DNA of 64,000 nucleotides from Paragonimus westermani (taxonomy: Eukaryota > Platyhelminthes > Trematoda > Plagiorchiida > Troglotrematidae), in contig QNGE01003650.1 of the NCBI GenBank assembly GCA_008508345.1, forward strand, positions 1-64,000. The letters are read 5' to 3'. Shown piece by piece: positions 1-10,206 of the stretch. Numbering within the stretch: the first letter of the stretch is position 1; every line of letters begins with the position of its first letter. The position numbers were made by a program, and so were the translations under genes. A model generated the notes under the pieces. The model did no database searches. It saw nothing but the letters and a program-made list of their open reading frames with translations, and had not been told where the DNA came from.

Positions 1-1384
1 AATAATCGCTGGACACACCCTCGTTTGAGGGAAAATCTACCAAACTGTAAAAATGTGTTACTCCAAAAAGAGTCTGCGCAGTCGTTCTGCCTTCAAATTC
101 AACCAAATCTTACAAACATTGTTTTACTGCTTGTGAGATAATCTAAAAACAATTTTCCCACTTCAGTAGACATCAGTGATCACTTCAGTGATGTAATGTG
201 CCGTCAGACGGACTAATGACCTACCTTTAAACGTCCCAAAAAATAACCGTTCTGTTTTGAATGGCACCATCCATCTTTACATACCTCAGAAGTGTTCATT
301 TTGAACAACTGATTAATGGGCTACGCTGACTAGGGCTGTAGCTTCTGTGTAACTAAATCGTTGGACACATTCGGGTGCTAATTCTTCAAATACCGGCTGG
401 CTAATCCTATCTCAGGTAAGGAACGATACTAAACGCCGTCAAGAGTTTGTAACACTTCCTCTACTTTTGTGGGCCAAAACAGGTAGAATAATCGCTTCTC
501 ATCGAAGACAACCCGCAGTTCGACATATCAACTGGAATTGGCATGATTGTTAAGATACAAGCGCTATGCTACATAAGGTTTATCGATTAGAAGGGACCGT
601 CAAATCGGGGTCCACAGGTCTCATTACCTGTCCTGATTTGAAGTAAGTTTATTCGCTTCGTGACATTTGAAATAAAAGACGAGACACCGGAGAAACTTGG
701 GGGCAGCTGAAGTCGTATACAGGGGAGAAAAAATCAAATACTGGGAGTCGTAACTTCCTGACTTGCAACGAACGTGACGCGTCCACATTCTTTTTTTCTT
801 AACTTAGTGGCTTGGATTTGTCTCATCGGTAGTGGGAAATATGTTGATAAACACAACCTGGTCATTGAGACCATTGATCAATTAATCTTATGCTGGTTCA
901 GATTATGGTCACTAATGAAATTTTAGGGAACAACTTCCTGGATGGTGGATAGTTTCTGTGCTGTGTGGCAAGACGAATATTGCTGACAAACGCCAACAAA
1001 AGTAATTTTACTCAGCGCACTCACAGCTACAGGAGTAGGGAAAATACCAGGCTCATCTACTAACTAACAACGGAATAAGAATCATTAGTCTATGGTTTGA
1101 GTCCGATATCTGACTATTCAGAAGAAACCGTCGGTACAAAAGTAGGTTTGGGGCTTAGAGTCAAGCGACAATGACAGACACTTGCCACATCACAAACTAG
1201 TCTGTCCTTACCGGAAACAACAAGCAGACTCAGTGTTAGCAAAAGATACGAAGCAAAATCCTACTGGCAGGAGTAGTTAGATTTCGGTATAAATACAATC
1301 ATGCTGGAGGCGCCTCGTACTTATTTGTACTTCTGGGTTGTTTATAATGTAACGCGCAACCGAAACCAGCGAGCGCGCACGTAG
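1..1384. other. Unassigned non-coding stretch
   Basis: I see no conserved reading frame, RNA or repeat here. Short open frames exist but have no recognisable motif. A weak copy of a dispersed repeat starts at the right edge. Confidence 0.5.
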
Positions 1385-1500
1385 TGAACTTGAGTTGGGT
1401 AACGGAGCGTGCTGCTGTGTTGTCGGTGCCGTTGTAGTTTGCGTTTGTGTAAGTCGTGTGCAGGGCTTACTGGACCTTTGGCTCATGCTCGTTCATAATG
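1385..1500 (-). repeat. Divergent copy of dispersed repeat Y
   Basis: This stretch aligns by eye with two much closer copies at 44704-44828 and 44994-45118. Shared landmarks include the run around 'ggcttactgg' followed by 'ctcatgct'. Read on the minus strand, all three copies begin a short frame with Met-Ser-Gln-Arg, then Ser-Lys and a Cys, then a Leu-Thr-Gln-Thr stretch. This suggests the 5' end of a mobile-element ORF or a conserved non-coding module. The family is not recognised. Confidence 0.5.
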
Positions 1501-2599
1501 TTTCCTTTTATAGGACTTTTGTTGGAACCCGTAATTCGGAAGAACGTTGTTCCCCGGTGCCTCCACATTGCCCCAAAATCGGTCCACAAGTGCCACGGAC
1601 AGTCTGAGCCGAAGCGGCTGGTCTGCATGTTACAATAAGCTTCAAAACATACCAGAGCAGTAGATGCTGATCTGTTTCAGATGCCATCGGAGTCATAGAT
1701 ACAGGTTATATGTGAAGAACCGGTTGGGTGGCAATGGAGTTAGTGACCGAAACTCAACTTTATAGGTTTAGACCTAAACAGTTCCGTGAATTCTTAGTCA
1801 ATGGATGTAAGCAGCAAACATGATGTACATCTGGTGGTGTTTATTTTCACTGTTTATCGGTTTTCCTGTTGACCAGCTGGCCAATCCAAGACAAGTAATT
1901 TATAGCAACTATGGGCTAATGACTTAGTGGATTAGGAAACCGGCCAACTTTCGCCGTGAATGGCCTACTCTGTTAGTTCGGTCACTTCCGGCAAGTTAAC
2001 ATAATACGCTTGGTGGCGTGTAATTGACAACTTCATTAGTACTGGTTCAGACTATCGAGTAAACAGGACCATCTTTCAAGTCCAGACAAACGTCAGAAAA
2101 AGCCGTCTCAGCGATTGGAACTGACGAAAAAAATTACAAGAAAGATGTTCTATCACCTCGAATTTGAATTAAACAGCTGCTGACGTAGCCCCGATGGAAC
2201 GTGTTCAGAATGGGGCAAACAAGGGACCAACTCCCAAAATGATTACCAGTCAACAGAACACGATCTTGTTAGAACGGTGAGACTTCGATGAGGGTGAGGA
2301 CATAGCGAACACTGTGAAGCAAGAAAATGCTGGTAATCAAAGTAACAGAGGAGAAGAAGGCAGACACTTTCTGCGTATGCAGTCATGGTGCAAACTTGTC
2401 AGCAAATATTCACTGTACTCAGCCGAACGGAAATAAAGACTAAATTAAGACGGACTTTCTACATGAACCAAACCACGTTTCAACGAATTGGGTATTTGAC
2501 ATCGCACCAAACACAGAACATCAGACATGTCAACAAACGTCACAAATTCAACACATAGTTTGGTTGTCGAGCGATAAGACAAATTACTTCCTTTCTTTT
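1501..2599. other. Unassigned non-coding stretch
   Basis: Nothing recognised: no open frame with family motifs, no repeat shared with the rest of the window. Confidence 0.5.
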
Positions 2600-2690
2600 G
2601 TTAGATGAGACCTAATTGTGAAAAATCTAGATACCGGCTGGATTCAGACTAGCGACAGAAATAGCATTACAAAACGAGGCTGAGCTAAAC
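2600..2690 (-). repeat. SINE-B fragment (tRNA-headed repeat)
   Basis: The stretch 'ttagatgagacctaattgtg' followed by a degenerate tRNA-like B-box region matches the tail and head of the repeat at 31767-31997 and 39780-40140. It is a decayed minus-strand copy. The A-box side is too eroded to define. The family name SINE-B is mine, used only within this annotation. Confidence 0.5.
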
Positions 2691-3631
2691 AGCCATACCG
2701 GAAGAACAGAAACGTCACATTTGTTCACTGATTCAAATTCAGCAGAAGCTCAGATTTTTCGCATCCCGGCTTCATCTTACTAGTGAAGTCTGTCATTACT
2801 TACAGCCAACGCTTTCTTGTTCGTTTAGAACCCTCTTTAATCCAACTGTCCTCCATAGCGAACGAAGATTTCTGGTAATTTTTCATTATTTTTTCCATGA
2901 TAAGAGTGTTAGAGCGATATGCGACGTTTGAGGTGGACTGGGACCATTGTAGCTTTGAGACGTGTACCGGACAGCGTTTGTTTTTCTCTTCACCATTACC
3001 CAAACATTGGTCAGTTCACCACCGGATGACCCAGTGATTTGATAAACTTGTGTGATTAGCGCGTCAACATTAATGGACCCATCGTCATACCCAATTTCAA
3101 ACAGACAGAGATAACAGTCAGTTAACGCTGCAAGGCCCAGCCCTCATTGTAGTTGTCATGGTCACCTTATCGCTTTTGTCATCGTCTAATCTAGTCCGAT
3201 TCAACTGTGAGTACCTCACATGTAGGCCAACATTACACAAAGGATACTGAGCTCCGCCAACGAACGCTTCAGAGCAATCAACGTAACCGAGTAGAATGAT
3301 GAAATCTATCCATAAATGCAAAAATAACATACACAATGCGATTACAGGCGAAACTGGTAGGGAAATGTCTGTGTGGAATGGGCGATCAAAAAATATGTAG
3401 CCCTGGTGACAAGTTGTCTTAGTGGGACTCTGTTTTCACTCTTCAATGTTGTTTTTGCAGTTGTGGTTGCGAATTACAAGCAAATGAAACCATGTGCGAG
3501 CGTTTTAAACAAACGGACTGCGATGTCCACCCAGACAGACGCTGATGTCTATTCCAACACACTAAACTCGACGCAAACAATCACAGGGATCAGGTGAATA
3601 CAAACTTCCTCGTCACGATCGACTTGCATAG

Positions 3632-3700
3632 AACTGGTGGCCGAGCGGATAACAGCGTTGATTCCTAACGCAAAGGGTGACCAGTTTGATCTCCCATTCA
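3632..3700 (+). repeat. tRNA-Ser/Leu-like sequence, probably SINE relic
   Basis: 'ggtggccgagcgg' resembles the A box of tRNA-Ser/Leu. About 40 bases later 'ccagtttgatctcc' resembles a B box. Arms do not fold into a complete cloverleaf by eye and no CCA-adjacent acceptor pairing is seen, so a pseudo-tRNA or SINE head is more likely than a functional gene. It is unlike the heads of SINE-A and SINE-B in this window. Confidence 0.3.
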
Positions 3701-6700
3701 AGCTATTTCTGCCTAATGAACCTATAGAAGGACGAAGCCGGTGATGGAGTGTCGGACTGAGGGTGGGCACCATGAAGCCTTATAATCACAGGAACTTGTT
3801 CCATGCAGCTACCAAGCCCACGAGCTGGAAATGAAACTGTCGTTTTTACATGCACATGTTCGAACTGACACTCCAAGCTCTGGGTACTTCTAATTTGTTT
3901 TCATAGATCAGATCGAATGAAGGAATGGAACCATTAATAATGATGCTAAGACCAGGTGTACAACAGAGTTAGTAGAACAACAAACAGTAAGCGTGACCGG
4001 AATGCAAGTCCAGGTTGCATGTGACTGATTTTCGTGATGTTATTAACCAGTAATCTCATTCACACTCGTGTGCATGCAGTTTAATGCATACAAAGCTAGT
4101 AGCTAACGTAGCAATAAATGTCGGCTTTCATGTTATCATCACAGCATCCGCATGTAGAGTTTTCTTCGCTCAATGCGACTTATCTAAATAGAAGTCAGGT
4201 GGGAATGTGTCATCGGTAAAGTTGCTCTAGTTTCCTCAATGAGAGCAAGAACAGACTCGTAAACGTCCTTGTTGTTCGGGGATTTACACCTTCAAACTCA
4301 ACCATCTAGGGGTACAATACTTACCAATAGACTGAAGGTGACCTGTAAGTCGATATAACCTCGTGACGAAGAATGCTTCTTCGCAGCTAATTTGCCTTCG
4401 TGTGCGATGGTTGATAAATGAAAACGCGGTTTTAAAAAATGCAGCTCCATCCTAGGAGTGCTTGATGTATACGTAAGAGTGTTTTCTGAAGCCTGACAAT
4501 ATATGAATGAAGAGCGATCAATTTTTCTGGTAAAAATTGCAGCCATTCGTACCGTTACTGTTGTACATCACGTACTGTTAGTGCGTTTTCACGTAGTCAA
4601 GCATTTGATACAGATTTCGTGTAACTAACGCATAGGTCTTGCTGAAGGTTTCAGTTTAAGGTATATGCTACACCTGTCTACGGTTGTCCTATACCTACCT
4701 TAACTCGCAACAACATGCAGGTTTAATGGAAAAGTTAGTGGTTTACTCAAAGATCTACTTAAAATCGTCTGCTTTATTTAGATTGAAACAGCGTTTCGTA
4801 TGATAGACACTGAATAAATGTACGTTCAACTGGTGATTGTGTCGCACCTAAACTGTAATCGGCAACATGTGTCACAGGAACTCAGCAGATGGAAATAGGT
4901 CTATTTAACTCAATAAACAAGTTTCGCTTTTGCTTCTAGTGTGTACAGAATACCACTATTACTGAAACGTCCATCACTTACCCACGAGTTTATGAATGAA
5001 CAGCTCATCATATATCAGATGTCGCTACCTGATTTAGTGTTAGATACACGAAGCTGAAATCCCAAACAAGCTCTGAATTTGCCCAAATGTGTGAATTCAC
5101 GGTTCTCAAGGTAACTTTTGAAATTTTGAGAATAGTCGGTTACCAGCAAAAACTGCACAAAGAAATTGGTAAAAAATCAAAGTGAGCGTTCGTATGTCAC
5201 TAAAACATCAATCTTGTTCGTCGCTTTGTTTCCTGCAACCAACGTGAATAAGTTGAATGAAACAATAAACGAGTTTTTATCGAAATCAAATTGCACATTC
5301 CCAATCAAAACACATCAGTAACTTGAACACAACTCTTGTGTGTATACTTGCAATGACGATCATGGCTATTTTTGCCCGCAATGGTGATTCAACCGTGGAG
5401 CAATTTGAAGCTGCGCAAAACAATTGCGTAAAACAATTAGGCTGATTGGTAGAAAGGAGCAAATTTGATCTAAGATGACTGTTGAAATCACAGATTAAGG
5501 GTCCGTTACAGCACCCGGTGAATTCAACCAAAAATCAAGCATGAAAGTTCGGTTTGGGAGAGGGGTCAGCTGTTAAGAGCTTTTGTGATCTAAGCGGTTC
5601 AGAGGAAGTAGTACGTTTTGATTGGTATAATCATAATACCAATACTATTGCTATTCAGCTGGCATTTTTAGGCCGTGGTGTGATTATTTTGGTATCTGGT
5701 AGACTGTTGAAACAGACATTGGAAAGATACGACAACCGAGACCGTACATGGGTTGGAGAGATTGTGGAAAGAAATCCGATTGGAACATTTTAGACTGATA
5801 CCTGATTTTATATAGGTATGTATGTATTCGGTTGTCATACGTAGTTCAAGTTATATCGGAAACCACCCTTTCAATGAAATTTACCACCAGGACTTACGCA
5901 CTAGATTTAAACCACAGCTGGTGAGTCAAGCCACTTATGAGAAGTGTTACTTTCTTATATTTCATTGCATTACTGAAACAGAATAACACTTTTCGAACAA
6001 GTTTTGGTCTAGCAGGCTTGCAACTTTATACTTCCCTTTCTCAATGCATCCACAGCGAAGGGAAGCGTGACAAGCCACGCTTTGTTATTATTCAAGATCC
6101 TGCTGACCTCGCGCATTCTCCACAGTAAATTCCGATATACGCCCCACTTTGCGCAAAATTGATTTTACATCCATCCATTTGCGTTAACTTAAAGACAGAA
6201 CGGGAGACATCTGAGGGAGCGAGACATTTCGCGTCGTCATCTCCGTTTGCTGAATTTTACAACGTTGTGATTTGTTGTTCTCGGTTCAGGTCTTCTATCT
6301 GCCTAAAATCCGCCCTGGTAATTACAATGCTGCCCTTGTTCGGTTTCTCTAACGATAACTCCTTGTCTTTCAACGTGCAAAACCCTCGGAAGTTTGCGAT
6401 GGAATGGTTATAACTGGGCTACGAACATAACTGTGAAGCCAGATCTAACGCACGTGCGTCCCAATCACGAGTAGGGATTCTCTGCCTGTGCGATTACGGC
6501 CCGTCGGCACAGATCACAATAATCCATTTCTGGGACAGGATTAACGGTTTGCTAGTCAAACCGTTTATAACGTGCTCCTATGCGTCATTTACAGCTTTAT
6601 CGTAACTTTCTTTAATGGTTGTGCATTTCACAAACTGGTCTCGTTTTCATGTTGTGTTTGTAATTTTTCATGCATGTGCATTTGCATGGCTCATTAGGCT

Positions 6701-6904
6701 GGGTAAAATTCACTCCGGTTAGTCACCAAGATTTGTTTATGGTACTAGACGAAAGTCCATATCTAGCAGATAAACTTAGCTGGCCAGTTATTTAAAGCGA
6801 ACTGAACTCGTTCCCGAACGTACAATGCCCATACGCCCGAGCTAACTGTTCACATGTAAAGGCTGTGTGAAATCACCAATCAGTGACTGTTGTTACTTCA
6901 ACGA
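3701..6904. other. Unassigned non-coding stretch
   Basis: No recognisable domain. Open frames at 5554-5793 (+), 5937-6128 (+) and 6159-6413 (+) are 63-84 codons long, low in identifiable motifs and without clear splice context. I do not call them genes. No repeat shared with other parts of the window was found. Confidence 0.45.
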
Positions 6905-7745
6905 ACAGTGATAAATCGCACTAGGGCGGTGATCGATAATTCAAGGCGACAGGCAAGTATCTCCCTGAGGCTTAAAGTTAGCGTATATAAGGCGACAGTA
7001 AGGATTCTGTTACTTTTCGGCAGCGAAACTCGGTCGCTTAGGGTAGAAGACGTAAATATCTAAATATCTGACTACCGATGTTTGCGTTCAGTCGTTCGTA
7101 TCGGGTGGTACCAGTGAATATGTAACTAATGGGTCAGGGGCGGGTATTTCGTAGTGATTGCCAGACTAGTCCTATTTTCACTCATTACACTTACACGGAC
7201 TTAGGTGGTTAGATCGTGTACTCAGGTTGCCAGCTAGTCGTCTGCCACACCAACCATTCTTTGCTGACGCTGGGACCGACTGGCGTAATTTGTGAGATGG
7301 ACGGATGGTAACCTGGCGTAGAGAAATGAAATCGTCCACCAAAGGTTTGGTCACTCCAGGCCGAGTTCGTCTTGGAGGCTGGGACCCTCGCAACTCACAT
7401 AATCGGTGGCTGGTGGCTAACTGAGCACAGTGGCGTGAATTTATCGTAGTTCGTCCTGGTTGCCTGTGATGTGAGTGCATTTCATAACGGAGGCATCTGT
7501 CGTGCTGATGACTTCTTGCCTTCAATTACAGCTCGGTTTTTCGTTAGCAAGGCGTAGGCACCTTGGTGTTGAATGTTTGAATATGGACGTAGCTAGTTTT
7601 TAATGTTCAGGTCTCTTTCTCTCCCTTTTTCTTCTCTGTTCCTACACAGAGCTTTATTTCTGTTCGTGGCTGTGTGGCCGTAAAGCGTCAGTGTGAACCG
7701 CCGACGTATTGCTGTCTATGATGATGACGATGATTATAATAATAC
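6905..7745 (+). mobile_element. RTE/CR1-like LINE, 5'-truncated copy 1
   Basis: The plus strand aligns by eye with the better copies at 59235-61048. It covers the region after the RT catalytic core (Leu-Lys-x-x-Val-Tyr-Lys, Gly-Ser-Glu-Thr, Leu-Arg-Val-Glu-Asp-Val), the C-terminal domain, and a 3' untranslated region of about 250 bp ending in a GAT-rich microsatellite. Many stops and frameshifts break the frame, so this is old and inactive. The coding part ends near 7472. The minus-strand 115-codon frame at 7178-7525 is the antisense shadow of this element. Confidence 0.8.
7718..7745 (+). repeat. GAT microsatellite tail of LINE copy 1
   Basis: Imperfect repeats of atg/gat follow the LINE 3' UTR directly. 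A related short-repeat tail, in reverse orientation, abuts a second 3' end at 50381. Short tandem 3' tails instead of poly(A) are known for RTE/CR1-class LINEs. The tail therefore marks the true 3' end of this copy. Confidence 0.7.
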
Positions 7746-8039
7746 TTATAAATTACACAACATGAAAGTATAGTTGAGGGGTTGCGGTTCTTCATTTTCC
7801 AGAGGAAGTTCTCATCGAACACTTGCATTTATATTACTGGTGGTAATTCACAATATGCCACATAACTTCGACAACATTAATATCATAGCATGCTTTCTGT
7901 GTTCAGACGGTTGTTGTCACTTGTCTTTTCGAATATCTGCATTTTGATAGTCACACTGTTTGCCTTTCCAGACCATAATGATCAGTCTGAATAGTCCATA
8001 TTTAATGCTGAGGTTTCTGACTCTCTAACGCACCTATTT

Positions 8040-8147
8040 TAGCGAAACGTCGTCCAATAAAGCACAATCTTTATTGTCCAGGTTGCCGTACCAAGCGCAC
8101 GCTCACGAACATGAAGCGAAATTCCGGTCCACAATCCACACCCCGTT
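8040..8147 (+). repeat. Dispersed repeat X, left part (split by PLE)
   Basis: Aligns with the start of the uninterrupted X copy at 53068-53426, beginning near 'gcgaaa' and running through 'attccggtcc' to 'ccccgttt'. The rest of X resumes at 9979, so a Penelope-like element has split this copy. The family is unrecognised and no coding capacity is clear. Confidence 0.65.
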
Positions 8148-8254
8148 TTAAGATATCTACACCAAATTTAGTACGAAGAAAGTCAAACAGTTTGGACGTT
8201 TAACATGTTCTTGGCAAATAGATTTAGAATAACAACGTTAGGAGCAAGTTGCAA

Positions 8255-8292
8255 TACTCTGCGTTTCAACCACTTCGAGTGGCGTTCCTCAG
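8255..8292 (-). ncRNA. Hammerhead-ribozyme-like hairpin in PLE1 end
   Basis: Read on the minus strand: CTGAGGA, a hairpin (GCCACT / AGTGGT, 6 pairs), GAAAC, five bases, then GTA. That order fits a type I hammerhead core (CUGANGA, stem II, GAAA, short stem III, NUH cleavage site), a motif known from PLE terminal repeats. An extra A lies between the core and stem II, and I could not build a convincing stem I. The same layout recurs twice at 13768-13883. Confidence 0.4.
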
Positions 8293-8314
8293 AAATGTTG
8301 TGATCGATATCACA

Positions 8315-8840
8315 TTAACAAAGGAACAGAGGTCCCGTGGGATTTGCCGTGGTTAGGTCAATCTGCATCGCGTCTGAATTGATTGGTCTCATCCTTTGTC
8401 CATTAATTGGGGGTGGGACTGATGTAGATAAGCCTCGTTTGTGTCTGGTGTTGTTTACCCATCCACACCACACTGCAGACAGGGGTTTGCTATCATTGCG
8501 ATTAACGCAACCGTGCCATGTGTAAATGACGACGGCTTCAGCACAGCGCCGTTCCGCATGGGAAGGTAGACCTTTGCGAATCATTCGAGTTTGATCAAAA
8601 CCCACGGTGTGATTCTCCTACAGTGCATGTAGCGCAAAGGTCGAATATTTCTCCAGCTTCTGAAATGGATAAGCCTCTTTAGGAGGAAACCTCATGTGCT
8701 TCTTGTGTTTAGAAACACGTACTTTTAGTGGTCTACTTGTCTCTGCAGTGTAACTAGCATTGCAGTTGCCGTATTTGATTTCGTAAACATAGTCTGTCTG
8801 TTCGGCCATAGAAATTGGATCATTGGGATTCATCACCAGG
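8315..8840 (-). pseudogene. PLE1 GIY-YIG endonuclease region, broken
   Basis: The minus-strand frame carries Tyr-Val-Tyr-Glu-Ile-Lys-Tyr-Gly-x-Cys, a Tyr-Thr-Ala-Glu-Thr-Ser-Arg-Pro-Leu block and Arg-Val-x-Lys-His-Lys. These correspond to the GIY-YIG core and following catalytic Arg region of Penelope-like elements. Further on, Cys-Val-Asn-Arg and Leu-Ser-x-Val-Trp resemble the usual C-terminus. A TAG near 8620 interrupts an otherwise open frame, and a frameshift near 8835 separates it from the upstream RT frame. In intact PLEs this domain nicks the target for priming. Here it is only a relic. Confidence 0.75.
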
Positions 8841-9955
8841 TCTTATCTTACCGAAATACAGTCGGAATGGCGCACTCCAAAAGAATGGAGCGAACTTTTT
8901 TCCGTTGTTCACGACACGATATTTGCACAGTAGACTTAAAGGTTTTACTCGTTTCGATCCCCTATTTGGTTGAAATGCGTTTAATTGTATTCTCAGTAGA
9001 TGCGTCTGGATAGTGATTACTTCTTTAATATGAGAAATCTCTGCTGTTCTAGAGAGTTCACTAGTGCAGATCTTATTAGATCCATTGACCAGTGATTTGA
9101 TGACACCTATCTTCATGTGGATTGGATGTGACGAGTTGAAGTTGATATACCGACCAGAATGGGTTAGTTTGCGGTGCACAGAAACCTGAATTCTCTATTG
9201 CTCGTCAACTTTGACTGGGCAGTCTAGAAAATCAGATGAGCACTCATCGGTTTCAGTTTCCAATGTGAATGCAATGCCTTTGTGTTTTAAGTTAAGAACC
9301 TGTTGGAGTTGGTCGCGAGCGGACCTTTTTCACCATTACGAATGTGTCGTCTAATACCGCCACCAGACTTGTGGAGGTCAGATAACTTCACTCATCGCTT
9401 GTGTTCCCAGGCTACTGAGGAAAAGATTGGCTACTGCAGGTGTAACAGGGGAACCCATATCTACACCATCGGTTTGTCTGTACAGTTTTTGTTGAACGTG
9501 AACAAGGTTGAGTGAAAACAAAGCTCAAGACCAGATACAACTTTGGAAGGTGATAAAATTACCACACGCAATAAGACAGCCATCAGTTTCTAACAACTCG
9601 TTAACATCAATGCTTTCCCGGTACACTGGGGTAAAGAGAGGTCACATCAAAACTAAGAAAAGTTTCATCGCAAACTAATGTCACGTGTTCGAGTTTGTTA
9701 ACAAAATCAGGACAATCTTTATAGGTGCTTACGAACTTGCTCTGTAACGGTTTGATTATGAACTTGGTCAGCTTGTAAGTTGAGCTGGTGGTGTAGTCAA
9801 CAATAGGTCTCATGGGTATTCCCGTGTTATATACACTTAGAAGGCCATAGGGACGCGAATGATCGTTGCTCTTAAGTTTGAGCATGAAGCATGTAGACTG
9901 CCCAAGTTTTCTTTGATGCTTCGGAAGGACTCGTTGATCTCCGCCTCAACCTTAT
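8841..9955 (-). pseudogene. PLE1 reverse transcriptase, broken
   Basis: In 5'-to-3' order on the minus strand: an Asn-Glu-Ser-Phe-Arg-Ser-Ile-Lys stretch near 9930; Tyr-Gly-Leu and Met-Arg-Pro-Ile-Val at 9885-9780; a Leu-Ser-Phe-Asp-Val block with the expected catalytic Asp near 9640; Met-Gly-Ser-Pro-Val-Thr-Pro-Ala near 9450; and a C-terminal linker with Arg-Lys-Leu-Thr-His-Ser-Gly-Arg-Tyr-Ile-Asn-Phe at 9180-9100, a typical PLE segment. The YxDD box is degraded (Arg-Tyr followed by non-Asp residues near 9360). There are stops and frame changes around 9600, 9520 and 9350. Confidence 0.8.
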
Positions 9956-9978
9956 TTAGAAGTGCTCATTGACCTCTT

Positions 9979-10206
9979 CCCCGGTTTCCGCTCAAACGTC
10001 GTGTATATTTCGACTCGGTTCGCATGTGTGACCGACGCCTTCTGCCTGCCACTCGTCGTCCGTTCAGCGATGGCTCGTCCAATCGCCCATGCTGTCCCCG
10101 ATCCGCTCGCTATGGGCATTTGGGCGTACCTCTCCGCCCCGTTGAGGTATTCCACCGAGAGTTGGAATACTCGCACCTCCGGTTTAGTAACCCACCAAAC
10201 TATGAG
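9979..10206 (+). repeat. Dispersed repeat X, right part
   Basis: Resumes X after PLE1 with 'ccccggtttccgctc' and ends near 'tatgag', the same endpoint as the 53068-53426 copy ('agtgag'). Compared with that copy it has two short internal deletions. Overlapping open frames of up to 118 codons here (both strands) are not preserved in the other copy, so I treat them as chance. Confidence 0.65.

Larger units (their letters stand above)
8148..9978 (-). mobile_element. Penelope-like retroelement (PLE1), 5'-truncated
   Basis: A minus-strand PLE relic. From 5' to 3' it shows an N-terminal RT part (Pro-Tyr-Gly-Leu, then Met-Arg-Pro-Ile-Val-Asp-Tyr), the RT catalytic-Asp block (Ser-Phe-Asp-Val-Thr-Ser-Leu-Tyr), a Met-Gly-Ser-Pro-Val box, a C-terminal linker, a GIY-YIG-like nuclease region, and a 3' end with a hammerhead-like hairpin. 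Several stops and frameshifts make it dead. It sits inside repeat X: 'ccccgttt' at 8141 and 'ccccggttt' at 9979 look like a target-site duplication. The 3' terminus near 8148 matches the PLE end present at 13646. It lacks the 5' part of the RT ORF. Confidence 0.85.

Noticed and set aside
7178..7525. 115-codon minus-strand frame as a gene
   Set aside because: It is the antisense of LINE copy 1; the sense strand carries the recognisable C-terminal domain and 3' UTR.
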